Positions 37,804 through 46,052 of a stretch of DNA of 64,000 nucleotides are shown piece by piece. Below the pieces are notes generated by a model that was not told where the DNA came from, ran no database searches, and was given only the letters and a program-made list of their open reading frames with translations. Within the stretch, counting starts at the first letter, position 1, and each line of letters starts with the position of its first letter. The position numbers and the translations under genes are program-made. This stretch comes from Sulfurovum sp. (GTDB taxonomy: Bacteria; Campylobacterota; Campylobacteria; Campylobacterales; Sulfurovaceae), in NCBI GenBank assembly GCA_027062365.1, contig JAMOTK010000050.1, forward strand, positions 40,636 through 104,635, written 5' to 3'.

Positions 37804-38851
37804 TATGTTTTCCAAATGTGGCTAAAACTTTTTTGACCACTGTAGCATCTATATCACTAAGTATCGTATGTCCACCCATACCATGAGGTAAGATAAACTT
37901 GATACGCCCTTTAGCCGATTTTTTATCTAAGAAAAAATGCTCATAAAAAGCATCTACATCTTTGATGAGATACTCTACAGGCAAGTCTGCTGATACTAAA
38001 AATGTTTTAACTTCATCGGCTTCTTCTTGCGTGAAGAGTCCTAGCTCTACAGCTAAAGCATTTGCCATAACCATACCAATAGCCACAGCCTCACCATGTA
38101 AGTACTCTGTATAGCCTGTTTCATTTTCTACCACATGACCAAAAGTATGCCCATAATTGAGTACAGCACGGATACCTGCTTCTTTCTCATCTTGATTGAC
38201 CACCCATGCTTTGAGTTCTACAGATTGGCGTATCATCTCTTTGATAGTCGCTAAGTCATTGAGCCTCGCACTTTGAAGATAAGCAAAAAACTCTTTGTCA
38301 AACATCACAGCCATCTTGATCACCTCAGCAATCCCTGCTGCAAACTCACGTGGAGGTAATGTATCTAAAAATGAAGGGTCAATATAGACAGCCTTAGGCT
38401 GATAAAAAGCCCCTATAAGATTTTTGCCATAGCTATTATTGACCCCTGTTTTGCCTCCTACACTAGCATCTACTTGGCTAAGTAGCGTTGTAGGTATCTG
38501 TATAAAATCTATCCCTCTTTGGTACAAAGAAGCACTAAACCCCGTCATATCCCCTATCACACCCCCACCAAAAGCGATAAGCAAAGATTTTCTATCTAGC
38601 TTATGTTCAAAACAATCATTGAGTATCTTCTCTACCGTATCCAAAGTTTTGTATCCCTCTCCATCAGGTATGGTCACGACATGTAAAGAAGTAGCACTTA
38701 CCTTAGAAAGCAATGTATCAAGATGATACCCTGCTACCGTAGGATTGGTCACGATAACAACCGAGGTATCAAAAGTAAGTGATGCCAATGTATCAATAGT
38801 AATATCATATCTAATGCTCTGCGTTTGAGCCAATGCTATAGGAACAATCAT
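37793..38851 (-). CDS. aroB: 3-dehydroquinate synthase
   Basis: A 352-residue NAD- and zinc-dependent enzyme of the shikimate pathway that cyclises DAHP to 3-dehydroquinate. Motifs are IPDGEGYKTLDTV, LIAFGGGVIGDMTGFSASLYQRGIDFIQIPTTLLSQVDASVGGKTGVN, NYGHTFGHVVE and LHGEAVAIGM with the metal-binding Glu and His residues. It is the first gene of the nine-gene minus-strand run that goes through mscS, mtaB, the FtsH-like gene, bioV-like, SDR and mog. Confidence 0.97.
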   Translation of the reverse strand: MIVPIALAQTQSIRYDITIDTLASLTFDTSVVIVTNPTVAGYHLDTLLSKVSATSLHVVTIPDGEGYKTLDTVEKILNDCFEHKLDRKSLLIAFGGGVIGDMTGFSASLYQRGIDFIQIPTTLLSQVDASVGGKTGVNNSYGKNLIGAFYQPKAVYIDPSFLDTLPPREFAAGIAEVIKMAVMFDKEFFAYLQSARLNDLATIKEMIRQSVELKAWVVNQDEKEAGIRAVLNYGHTFGHVVENETGYTEYLHGEAVAIGMVMANALAVELGLFTQEEADEVKTFLVSADLPVEYLIKDVDAFYEHFFLDKKSAKGRIKFILPHGMGGHTILSDIDATVVKKVLATFGKHNDT

Positions 38852-38899
38852 CTAAATAACCCTTACATAAAAATTAGACTGATTTTATCTTATTTGTGA

Positions 38900-38998
38900 T
38901 TAAATCCGAATGATACACAAGATATTTCATCAGAATTTCAATTAGAAAGAGTAAAAAACAAGCTTCAAAATGACATTAATAAAAACATTATTATTTAA
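38900..38998 (+). other. Open-frame fragment between aroB and the acyltransferase gene
   Basis: A stop-to-stop frame of 32 codons with no start codon encodes LNPNDTQDISSEFQLERVKN..., a protein-like, hydrophilic helix sequence ending at TAA 38996-38998. It may be the 3' remnant of a lost gene. The rest of the 255-bp gap is AT-rich and shows no clear feature. Confidence 0.25.
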
Positions 38999-39106
38999 GT
39001 CTTTATACTGCTATGATTTCTAAGGTATTTAAAGATAAAACATAAAACATTTGGATAAAATCGATAGTACATTTGAAATAAAAATACAGGAATTAAGGAA
39101 TAAAGG

Positions 39107-40141
39107 TTGATTAACAAAAAAAATAATAATTTTGATTTATTAAGACTATTATTAGCCACTATCGTTGCCATTGTTCATGCTGGTCAACTATCAGGAAATA
39201 TACATATCAATACAATAAGTCAACACTTTAATTCAGGTTTAGCCGTTGATAGTTTTTTTATCGTTAGTGGATTTTTAATATTTATGAGTTATGAATCTAG
39301 TAGTTCTATCTCTACTTATTTTAATAAACGTATTCGCAGAATCTTACCAGGATACCTATTTGTAATCACTTTCTTTTCTATCATTTTATATTTTACTTCC
39401 ATTTGCACTTTTAAAGAATATTTCAATTTAGAATTTCTTAAATATATTTTGGCTAATTTTTTGACATTAAACTTTATACAGTCCACTTTACCAGGTGTTT
39501 TTGAAACCAATAATGTACATGCCGTAAATGGTGCATTATGGACAATTAAGATAGAGATAATGTTTTATATTTCTATACCATTTATTGTCTATTTTATAAA
39601 AAAAATAAAACATAAATATATTATATTAGTCAGTATATATATATTATCCATACTCTATTCTATAGTCATGTTACATCTATATAATAAAGATAATAATCTA
39701 CTTTTCTTACAGTTAGAAAAACAATTACTTGGTCAATTTGCATTTTTTATATCAGGAGCTATGCTGTTTTATTACTTTAAATATTTTCAAAGGTATTCAT
39801 TATTGCTTCTTATTGGTGCAATATTTATTTTAATATTACACAGATATTATATCAATATTTATTTTTTATATCCCATTTCCTTAGCAATAATAATACTCTA
39901 CTTTGCAACTGTCTTTAAATACCTTGGAAACTTCGGACGATATGGTGATTTATCCTTTGGTATTTATATATGGCATTTCCCAATTTTACAAATTTTTATT
40001 TATTATAATCTATTTTCAAATTTAGCTTTTAGCATACCATTTTTAATATGTATCATCTTATTCATGTCCTATTTATCATGGCATCTTATTGAGAAAAGAT
40101 ACTTATTTTCTTCTTCGTATTATATTAAGTCCAATCCATAA
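39107..40141 (+). CDS. Acyltransferase family 3 membrane protein
   Basis: A 344-residue polytopic membrane protein of the acyltransferase-3 (OafA/NodX) family. The N-terminal signature is NNFDLLRLLLATIVAIVHAGQLSG, with the conserved His of the R-x10-H region, followed by FFIVSGFLIFMSYE. About ten TM helices follow, including FGIYIWHFPILQIF. Such proteins O-acetylate surface polysaccharides or LPS. The start is TTG with AAGGAA 6 nt upstream. Its base composition is clearly more AT-rich than its neighbours, which suggests transfer. It stands alone. Confidence 0.85.
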   Translation: MINKKNNNFDLLRLLLATIVAIVHAGQLSGNIHINTISQHFNSGLAVDSFFIVSGFLIFMSYESSSSISTYFNKRIRRILPGYLFVITFFSIILYFTSICTFKEYFNLEFLKYILANFLTLNFIQSTLPGVFETNNVHAVNGALWTIKIEIMFYISIPFIVYFIKKIKHKYIILVSIYILSILYSIVMLHLYNKDNNLLFLQLEKQLLGQFAFFISGAMLFYYFKYFQRYSLLLLIGAIFILILHRYYINIYFLYPISLAIIILYFATVFKYLGNFGRYGDLSFGIYIWHFPILQIFIYYNLFSNLAFSIPFLICIILFMSYLSWHLIEKRYLFSSSYYIKSNP

Positions 40142-40153
40142 ATTGTACTGATT

Positions 40154-40846
40154 TTAAATTGTTCCAAATAATCCATTGACTACGCTAACCGTCCCTTGTA
40201 ATAATAAGGGTTGTTTTTTTACATCTAGCCATTGGATAATCTCTTTTATTTGAGATTCTTTCATGACGGTACATCCTGCTGTGGGAACTTTTTTGATATG
40301 GATAAATATGCATGACCCTGCACCTTTTATCGCTCCTTTTTCATCTATGTGATTGTGGTTTACTACGATACCGTATTTGTAGTAGTCCTTTGGAAACCTC
40401 ATGTGTTCTTTGCTTTTATAATCTATGGGTGTTTTACTGCTGTCTACTATTTTGTTGTAGTATTTTGAGTGAATGTCATCTACGCAATGGTTTATGGATT
40501 TATAGACGGTATAGGGATAGTCTACTAAAAAAGGATGATACCCAAAGGCTTGTTTGAGTGCAAAAATACCTGCTGGGGATTTACCATCGCCCTCTTTTTT
40601 GATATGCTTGGCATGGGGAGGGGTTTTGTGTAGTCCAATGCCCCACCCTAGTCCATTGCGTCCTAGTTTGATGGCGATAGATTTGCCTACTTTGTGCCAT
40701 TGTTTATCTTCTCGTTCATAGCGTTGTAAGACACCTTTGGAAGTTGACCAGTTTTGGGTACTCACGATGATGAGTTGTTTCGTATTTGGTATTTGTGCAT
40801 CCAATGTCATGACTAGCAAAGAAAGTCCGAGTAAAATTTTTTTCAT
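40154..40846 (-). CDS. Exported L,D-transpeptidase (YkuD fold)
   Basis: A 230-residue protein with a signal peptide (residues 1-17, ending LDA). The YkuD catalytic region is HIKKVPTAGCTVM with Cys192 as nucleophile and His183 upstream. The middle part has GDGKSPAGIFALKQAFGY, typical of the ErfK/YafK-related group. These enzymes form 3-3 cross-links, trim tetrapeptides or attach proteins to murein; in Helicobacter and Campylobacter, related proteins shape the cell. The precise activity is not known. It is convergent with the acyltransferase gene. Confidence 0.85.
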   Translation of the reverse strand: MKKILLGLSLLVMTLDAQIPNTKQLIIVSTQNWSTSKGVLQRYEREDKQWHKVGKSIAIKLGRNGLGWGIGLHKTPPHAKHIKKEGDGKSPAGIFALKQAFGYHPFLVDYPYTVYKSINHCVDDIHSKYYNKIVDSSKTPIDYKSKEHMRFPKDYYKYGIVVNHNHIDEKGAIKGAGSCIFIHIKKVPTAGCTVMKESQIKEIIQWLDVKKQPLLLQGTVSVVNGLFGTI

Positions 40847-40851
40847 TGTGT

Positions 40852-40857
40852 TATAAT
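40852..40857 (+). promoter_or_regulatory. -10 box upstream of the NhaC-type gene
   Basis: TTGTGTTATAATCC places TATAAT 26 bp before the ATG, with GAGG close to the start codon as ribosome site. It lies in the divergent gap with the L,D-transpeptidase gene. Confidence 0.5.
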
Positions 40858-40883
40858 CCTTGTATCAATTATGAGGTATATGT

Positions 40884-42266
40884 ATGGAATATGGAATCAT
40901 CTCAATAGTCATCCCACTATTAACAATCATTTTAGCTATTATAACCAAAGATGTCATCGTCTCTCTTTTAGGAGGGATTTTTGCAGGGTTATTGGTACTC
41001 AATGCGTATAATCCTTTCTTGGCTTTTATCCAGCTATTTGATGGGATTATCGCTCTTTTTTCAGAAGGATGGATAACCAAAACTTTGATTTTTTCTCTTA
41101 TGATAGGGTCTGTCATTAAGCTACTCTCTTCTTCTGGAGCTGTAGATAGTTTTGTCCAATGGTTAAGCCTAAAATCTCAAAAGATAGACTCACCCAAAGG
41201 AGCAATGCTCTTAGCCTATAGTATTGGGGTAGTGATATTTATAGAGTCTTCTATCACTTCTTTGGTCGCAGGGACAGTAGCCAAACCTTTGTGTGATAAA
41301 AATGCTATCAGCCGTGAAAAACTAGCCTACATCTGTGACTCTACTTCTGCACCTATTTGTTCTCTTATCCCTTTGAATGCTTGGGGTGCTTTACTCTTGG
41401 GACTTATCGTCACGGCTATAGACTCACACGTTATCTCTGGGGATGGGGTGTCACTTCTGATTGCCTCTATCCCTTACAATTTTTATGCCTTTTTTACCTT
41501 AGGTATCGTCTTACTTGTTATCTTTTTTGATATAAATATCGGAACGATGAAAGACAGTATCCCCAAAGTGTATCATAAAAAAGAGCAGATAGCCCATAGT
41601 AAAAGTAGCCCTTTTCCTATGCTATTACCTCTTATCGTTATGGTGATAGCCGTACCTTTTGGACTCTATCTTTCAGGAGGTGGTGACCTCTTCAAGGGGT
41701 CAGGTTCGACCTCGGTATATTATGCTATTATCGTGACACTTTTGTTTATGTATCTCTACTATGTTAGTACCAAAATGCTCTCTCACAAAGCATATTTCAA
41801 AGGCTTCTACCAAGGATTAAGCGATATGATACCCATCATGCTTATACTACTTTTTGCTATATTTATAGGCAAAATCATAGGTGAGCTTGGTACGGCTCAA
41901 TACTTAGCAGACTTACTCTCTGGTAATATTTCTCCTATATTTATCCCTCTTTTAATCTTTTTGGTAGCAGGAATAACCTCATTTTCGACAGGTACAAGTT
42001 GGGGTACATTTTCTATTATGATGCCCATAGGCTTGGCATTGGGTGCAAGTATGGATATACATATCCCCCTCATCATAGGGGCTGTTATCTCTGGGGGTAT
42101 ATTTGGTGACCACGCTTCCCCTATCTCGGACAGTACCATTATCTCTTCTATGGCAGCAGGATGTGAGCATGTAGAACATGTCAAAACACAACTGCCCTAT
42201 GCCTTAATAGGTGGAGGATTGGCAGGGATTGGATTTTTGATAGCTGGGTATGTGAGTATGTGGTAA
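40884..42266 (+). CDS. NhaC-family Na+/H+ antiporter-like transporter
   Basis: A 460-residue polytopic protein of the NhaC/DASS-like ion-transporter group. Conserved stretches are DVIVSLLGGIFAG, IESSITSLVAGTVAKPL, DSTSAPICSLIPLNAWGA, FSTGTSWGTFSIMMPIGLAL and GDHASPISDSTIISS. Members exchange Na+ for protons or move amino acids with Na+. Together with NhaA and the Na+-pumping OadGAB it points to an active sodium cycle. It is monocistronic and followed by a small hairpin and a MITE. Confidence 0.87.
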   Translation: MEYGIISIVIPLLTIILAIITKDVIVSLLGGIFAGLLVLNAYNPFLAFIQLFDGIIALFSEGWITKTLIFSLMIGSVIKLLSSSGAVDSFVQWLSLKSQKIDSPKGAMLLAYSIGVVIFIESSITSLVAGTVAKPLCDKNAISREKLAYICDSTSAPICSLIPLNAWGALLLGLIVTAIDSHVISGDGVSLLIASIPYNFYAFFTLGIVLLVIFFDINIGTMKDSIPKVYHKKEQIAHSKSSPFPMLLPLIVMVIAVPFGLYLSGGGDLFKGSGSTSVYYAIIVTLLFMYLYYVSTKMLSHKAYFKGFYQGLSDMIPIMLILLFAIFIGKIIGELGTAQYLADLLSGNISPIFIPLLIFLVAGITSFSTGTSWGTFSIMMPIGLALGASMDIHIPLIIGAVISGGIFGDHASPISDSTIISSMAAGCEHVEHVKTQLPYALIGGGLAGIGFLIAGYVSMW

Positions 42267-42290
42267 AGATAACTTAATTTTTTACGCCAT

Positions 42291-42306
42291 ACTCCTGATA
42301 AGGAGT
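42291..42306 (+). terminator. Short hairpin after the NhaC-type gene
   Basis: ACTCCT-gata-AGGAGT forms a 6-bp stem with a 4-nt loop, 25 bp after the stop codon. No clear T-tract follows, so termination is only tentative. The rest of the 303-bp gap is filled by the MITE and the promoter region of the VCBS gene. Confidence 0.3.
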
Positions 42307-42358
42307 TATCGTTATCACCTGATTCTTACTCTTCTTTTTGTATTTTTTAATAATAAAT

Positions 42359-42526
42359 AAAAACTCGTAACCATTCAGCATCACTCCAAAAAACCTCTAA
42401 TTAGAGTACATTTATGTACTTTTTAGCTTAAACAATAAGCTTTTTCTATATTAATAGTGACTTTTTATTTAAAATAGATATTAGTTTAAGAAAAAATTGT
42501 TGTATGCTGAATGGTTACAAAAACTC
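42359..42526. mobile_element. 152-bp MITE with 15-bp inverted repeats and 8-bp target duplication
   Basis: The ends GTAACCATTCAGCAT (42367-42381) and ATGCTGAATGGTTAC (42504-42518) are perfect 15-bp terminal inverted repeats. They are flanked by the direct repeat AAAAACTC at 42359-42366 and 42519-42526. The AT-rich interior has no ORF. This is the anatomy of a non-autonomous transposon moved in trans. An 8-bp duplication and ends beginning GTAA fit an IS66-type transposase, but that link is inference. It lies between the NhaC-type gene and the VCBS-domain gene. Confidence 0.85.
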
Positions 42527-42569
42527 TTTATGATAAAATCTATCTAACCCTCATACCCAAGGAATTTTT

Positions 42570-43316
42570 ATGTCTCATTTCAAATCATTGACCACACTTT
42601 CAATACTTACTTTTACTTGTTTGGCTATGTATGCTAGTACGCCTTCGGATGAGCTTGTAAGCGTAAAAAGCCTAAAGTCCGACAAAGAAGAAGCCTCTCA
42701 AAAAGCTGTCTTGGCTATCATCACCAATTTGATTCTTAGCTCCCCTAGAGCCAACACTCCAGCAACTTTTGATGGAGACACAACAGGAGAAGTAACAGAA
42801 GACACAACTTTAACTACTACAGGAACACTAGACGTGACTGACCCAGATGAAAACCAAGAAGCAATGCAAGCAGGAACGTATAACGGAACATTCGGTTCGA
42901 TACTAATGGACGCAGAAGGAGAGTGGAGGTACACCCTTGACAACACAAACGCAACCGTACAAGCATTAGATGACGGAGAAACGGTAACCGATCTCGTAAC
43001 CGTGAGATCGCTTGATGGAACAGCAAAGATTATAACGCTTACGGTAAATGGAAAAAACGAAGTGGCTATTGATACCCTTCCAACTTATAACGTAACAATA
43101 ATAGACCTTGGTCCAGATTCTGCATTAAATATGGAAATTACAGATGTAAATAACGGAGTATCAAAAGTGGTTATTTCGTATGATAGCGGAACCACCACTC
43201 AAACATATACGAGTGGAATAATTAGTACGGGAGCGGAGATGAAGGGTACAAAAGCAACAGTTGTTGTAACTGATGGAGATGGAAATGTTGCGCCTGCTAA
43301 AGTTTTTACTTTTTAA
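42570..43316 (+). CDS. Secreted protein with a single VCBS-type domain
   Basis: A 248-residue protein with a signal peptide ending near MYA. Residues about 75-165 form a VCBS (cadherin-like) repeat: GEVTEDTTLTTTGTLDVTDPDENQ, then YNGTFGSILMDAEGEWRYTLDN and DLVTVRSLDGTAKIITLTVNG. Such repeats normally occur many times in giant adhesins; here there is one, followed by a beta-rich C-terminus ending in F (KVFTF). No secretion or calcium-binding tail is seen. It may be a degenerate remnant of a large surface protein or a small self-standing one. AAGGAA supports the start. Confidence 0.75.
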   Translation: MSHFKSLTTLSILTFTCLAMYASTPSDELVSVKSLKSDKEEASQKAVLAIITNLILSSPRANTPATFDGDTTGEVTEDTTLTTTGTLDVTDPDENQEAMQAGTYNGTFGSILMDAEGEWRYTLDNTNATVQALDDGETVTDLVTVRSLDGTAKIITLTVNGKNEVAIDTLPTYNVTIIDLGPDSALNMEITDVNNGVSKVVISYDSGTTTQTYTSGIISTGAEMKGTKATVVVTDGDGNVAPAKVFTF

Positions 43317-43685
43317 AAAATAGAAAAAATCCAGAAAAAAATAAAATTTCCAGAAATTTTCTGGGAAAAATGTGAGAAAAGTATCGTGAGGAAGTGAAAA
43401 ATTGTTTTTTTAACCCAAGTGAAGTATAAATACACCCCTGCCGTTCAATCTCCACTTTTATGATATGCAAATGTAAAGCGACTACGCCTAGATTTAGTCT
43501 TGGAAATGGGTATGAAATCTACCTCATTTTATAGCAAATGTGAAAATGCAAAACAAAACCATCACTTCATAAAAGGGTCAGGCGTTAAAAATACACTTTT
43601 TGTATTATCCCCCAAAAATCCCCATAGCCTCCTCCACACTAAACAACTTATCCATCCTCTTTGAAAGGAGACGGATTAATCCTTT
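43317..43685. other. Intergenic stretch with inverted repeats, no gene seen
   Basis: About 370 bp without a credible ORF. It holds an imperfect palindrome at 43347-43368 (TTTCCAGAAA/TTTTCTGGGAAA), possibly a weak terminator of the VCBS gene, and a small hairpin at 43590-43606 (AATACA-ctttt-TGTATT). Together with the REP-like element that follows, it looks like a mobile-element landing zone. Confidence 0.5.
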
Positions 43686-43774
43686 ACTCGTTCCCATCGC
43701 TCCTGCGTGGGAATGCATATCAGAGTTTATTGAGTTAATCATATTAATTCCCACAAAGGATGGATGGGAATGAA
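43686..43774. repeat. 89-bp REP-like palindromic element, copy 1
   Basis: It begins ACTCGTTCCCATCGCTCCTG and ends in the imperfect inverse. The outer arms can pair over about 28 bp to form a long hairpin around an AT-rich centre. A second copy of the same length lies at 61812-61900 with nearly identical first 55 bases. This copy is 6 bp from the Rpn-nuclease gene's end. It resembles REP/BIME sequences moved by RAYT transposases. Confidence 0.8.
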
Positions 43775-43779
43775 CAAAG

Positions 43780-44667
43780 TTATCTTATAGATTTTATCTC
43801 TGCTACAGTTAATCCTGTTGTTTGAGATATAAACTCCATATCCATATTGGCATTTAATAAGTTTTTTGCAATTTTAATTTTTTCTTTTAATTTTCCCTCT
43901 TCTAGTCCTTGCTCTAAACCTTCTTCTCTTCCCTTTTCCAATCCCTCTTTCATTCCATCCTCTTTAGCAGTCTCAATCATACTCAACCTCTTCCACGTCT
44001 GTTTAAAGTGCCAGTCGTAGACTTCCATCTCTTTTTTGCTCCAATTATACTGTTTAGCAATCTCAAATGCTTTTTTAAATGCTTCTATATTCTCATACTC
44101 TTGGGGTATCATATCGAAGCTTGAAGCATTTTGTATAAAGTATATCCATTTTTTAGCTATTGTATCACACTCACTAAGTTTTAATTTAAATTTCTTTAAT
44201 TCTATAAAGGTAAATTCAAAGTCTGCTATATCTTGTTTTAGGGTTTTTTCATCTAGTATGAGGTGTCTTGATATATAGTCTTTAGTTTCTAGTATTTCAA
44301 AATCAAGTATTCCTATAAAATATACTTTTTGTAGTTCTTTATAATTCACACCTTTATCAATCTGTTCTACATAAGATTTTGATGTATAGTATAGGCTTCT
44401 TTTAGCGAACTCTTTATCTTTTTCTACTTGCATCTCTACTATAAAGTGTTCATCATTTTGGTTTATTGCTTTTATATCAAGTATTGTGTTTTTTAGCTCT
44501 TTTATTTTGGGTACTTGGTATGGATTGGCTATTGTTACACTTTTTATCTCTTTATTTCCTTTGAAGTCAAGTATTGAGTTTAGGAATGATATTAGCACTT
44601 CTGTTTTATTCTCATCTCCAAATATCTTTTTAAATGCTATATCATTTGTGGGGTTTGCGAACTTCAT
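43780..44667 (-). CDS. Rpn-family recombination-promoting nuclease (PD-(D/E)XK transposase-like)
   Basis: ATG 44667 (MKFANPTNDIAFKKIFGDENK) is the family's usual N-terminus, giving 295 residues; the ORF-track extension upstream is not coding. The nuclease core shows ILDIKAINQNDEHFIVEMQVEKD with the Asp and E-x-Q pattern of this family. The tail has the typical charged repeats (MKEGLEKGREEGLEQGLEEGK). Rpn proteins promote RecA-independent recombination and often have many copies per genome. It is flanked by REP-like sequence. Function in this host unknown. Confidence 0.85.
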   Translation of the reverse strand: MKFANPTNDIAFKKIFGDENKTEVLISFLNSILDFKGNKEIKSVTIANPYQVPKIKELKNTILDIKAINQNDEHFIVEMQVEKDKEFAKRSLYYTSKSYVEQIDKGVNYKELQKVYFIGILDFEILETKDYISRHLILDEKTLKQDIADFEFTFIELKKFKLKLSECDTIAKKWIYFIQNASSFDMIPQEYENIEAFKKAFEIAKQYNWSKKEMEVYDWHFKQTWKRLSMIETAKEDGMKEGLEKGREEGLEQGLEEGKLKEKIKIAKNLLNANMDMEFISQTTGLTVAEIKSIR

Positions 44668-44849
44668 ATTTATAGCCTTTTTTAGGTTATTATAGCATAA
44701 GTTATTTGGAGTTGGAGAGACTGTGGAATGTATATCAGCATATAGACTCACTATAACTTTAGTGACCCTAACTTTCGAACTACACATCCCCTACACAAAA
44801 ATCATCTATACTATCTCTTAGTTAAACTTTATATTTAGGAGAATGTTTT

Positions 44850-46052
44850 ATGCGTATAATATTTTTAATTTTATGGCTCGTGAGTTTTGTGGATGCACAA
44901 AGGGCTGATACTATAGATGGGCTTGTTGCTCATGCTATGAAGGTGCATCCTTCACTTCAGGCGATAAAACATCGTTTGTCTGCAATGGATACACGTATTG
45001 AGATGAGTCAAAATTTTGAAAATCCAGATATCTCTTTGATGGTCAATGATATACAATTTGATGACCCTCTTAATCGTAGGCTTGAACCAATGCAATTTAC
45101 CTCCCTCAATGTCAAACAAAAACTCCCATGGTTTGGTAAACTTGAAGCAAAAAAAGTCTATACCCAATCTAAAAAAAATCTAGTATTACACTCTTATGAT
45201 GGGGCAAAGGTGGCATTGGCTAAAGAGATACGCCTTAGTGTCTATACCATACGAGAGTATGAAGAACGCCTAAAGATACTTTCTGAATACAAGAAAGTTG
45301 CCAAACAAAATAGAGAGCTGTATACTGCCTATGCTTCTACCCAAAACAAAAGCCATAGCAGTAGTATTCAAGCTTCGTTATTGCTTTCTAATCTCAAAAT
45401 ACGTGAACAGAACTACCAAGCGATACTCAAAAGCCAAAAGTCTAAGCTCAAATATCTTGTACAACGTGACATAGGCTTACTAAAGGCTTCATTGAAGATG
45501 ACCGTACCTCTTGGCACAAAGTATTACCTCAACAAACTTAAAAATAATCCCAATTATCGTCTTAAAACATCTCAAAAACATGTAGCAGATGCCCAAAAGG
45601 TTCTAAGTGACTTGGCTCATACCCCTGACCCTTATGTAAAAGTTGGGTACTATAATCGTGTCGATTATCCTGATTATGCCTCGGTCACAGTAGGGATGGC
45701 TTTGCCTTTGTATGGAACAGAAAAGAGCAATTCCGAACTAGCTCGTAAAGAGATACTCCAAGCACAAAGTAGTATCATTGATTATAAATATATGCTCATG
45801 AATGAGATAGAGACAATGGGTATAAAGCTTCATGAAGCCTATACTATTTATAAGATTATCCAAGAACAGAGCCTTCCTCAAATTGCACATATGTTTGACC
45901 TTTTGCAGTCTAGTATCCAAAATGGTGGAGACCTCTTTGCGTATATGCGTCTGCTCGAACAAAAATTAGCCCTAGAAGAAGAAGGTATCTCTATCAAAGC
46001 GATATACTTTAGAACCCAAGCCAAACTCAATTCACTCATTGGAGAACTATAA
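44850..46052 (+). CDS. TolC-family outer membrane efflux protein (CusC-like)
   Basis: A 400-residue outer-membrane factor with a signal peptide (ending VDA). The TolC alpha-barrel pattern of two related helical halves is visible (AHAMKVHPSLQAIKHRLSAM; LKNNPNYRLKTSQKHVADAQK), plus EARKEILQAQSS-type helices. It opens a four-gene operon with the CusB- and CusA-like genes and ends in a TAATG overlap with the adaptor. AGGAGA precedes the start. It should form the exit duct of the tripartite metal pump. Confidence 0.85.
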   Translation: MRIIFLILWLVSFVDAQRADTIDGLVAHAMKVHPSLQAIKHRLSAMDTRIEMSQNFENPDISLMVNDIQFDDPLNRRLEPMQFTSLNVKQKLPWFGKLEAKKVYTQSKKNLVLHSYDGAKVALAKEIRLSVYTIREYEERLKILSEYKKVAKQNRELYTAYASTQNKSHSSSIQASLLLSNLKIREQNYQAILKSQKSKLKYLVQRDIGLLKASLKMTVPLGTKYYLNKLKNNPNYRLKTSQKHVADAQKVLSDLAHTPDPYVKVGYYNRVDYPDYASVTVGMALPLYGTEKSNSELARKEILQAQSSIIDYKYMLMNEIETMGIKLHEAYTIYKIIQEQSLPQIAHMFDLLQSSIQNGGDLFAYMRLLEQKLALEEEGISIKAIYFRTQAKLNSLIGEL

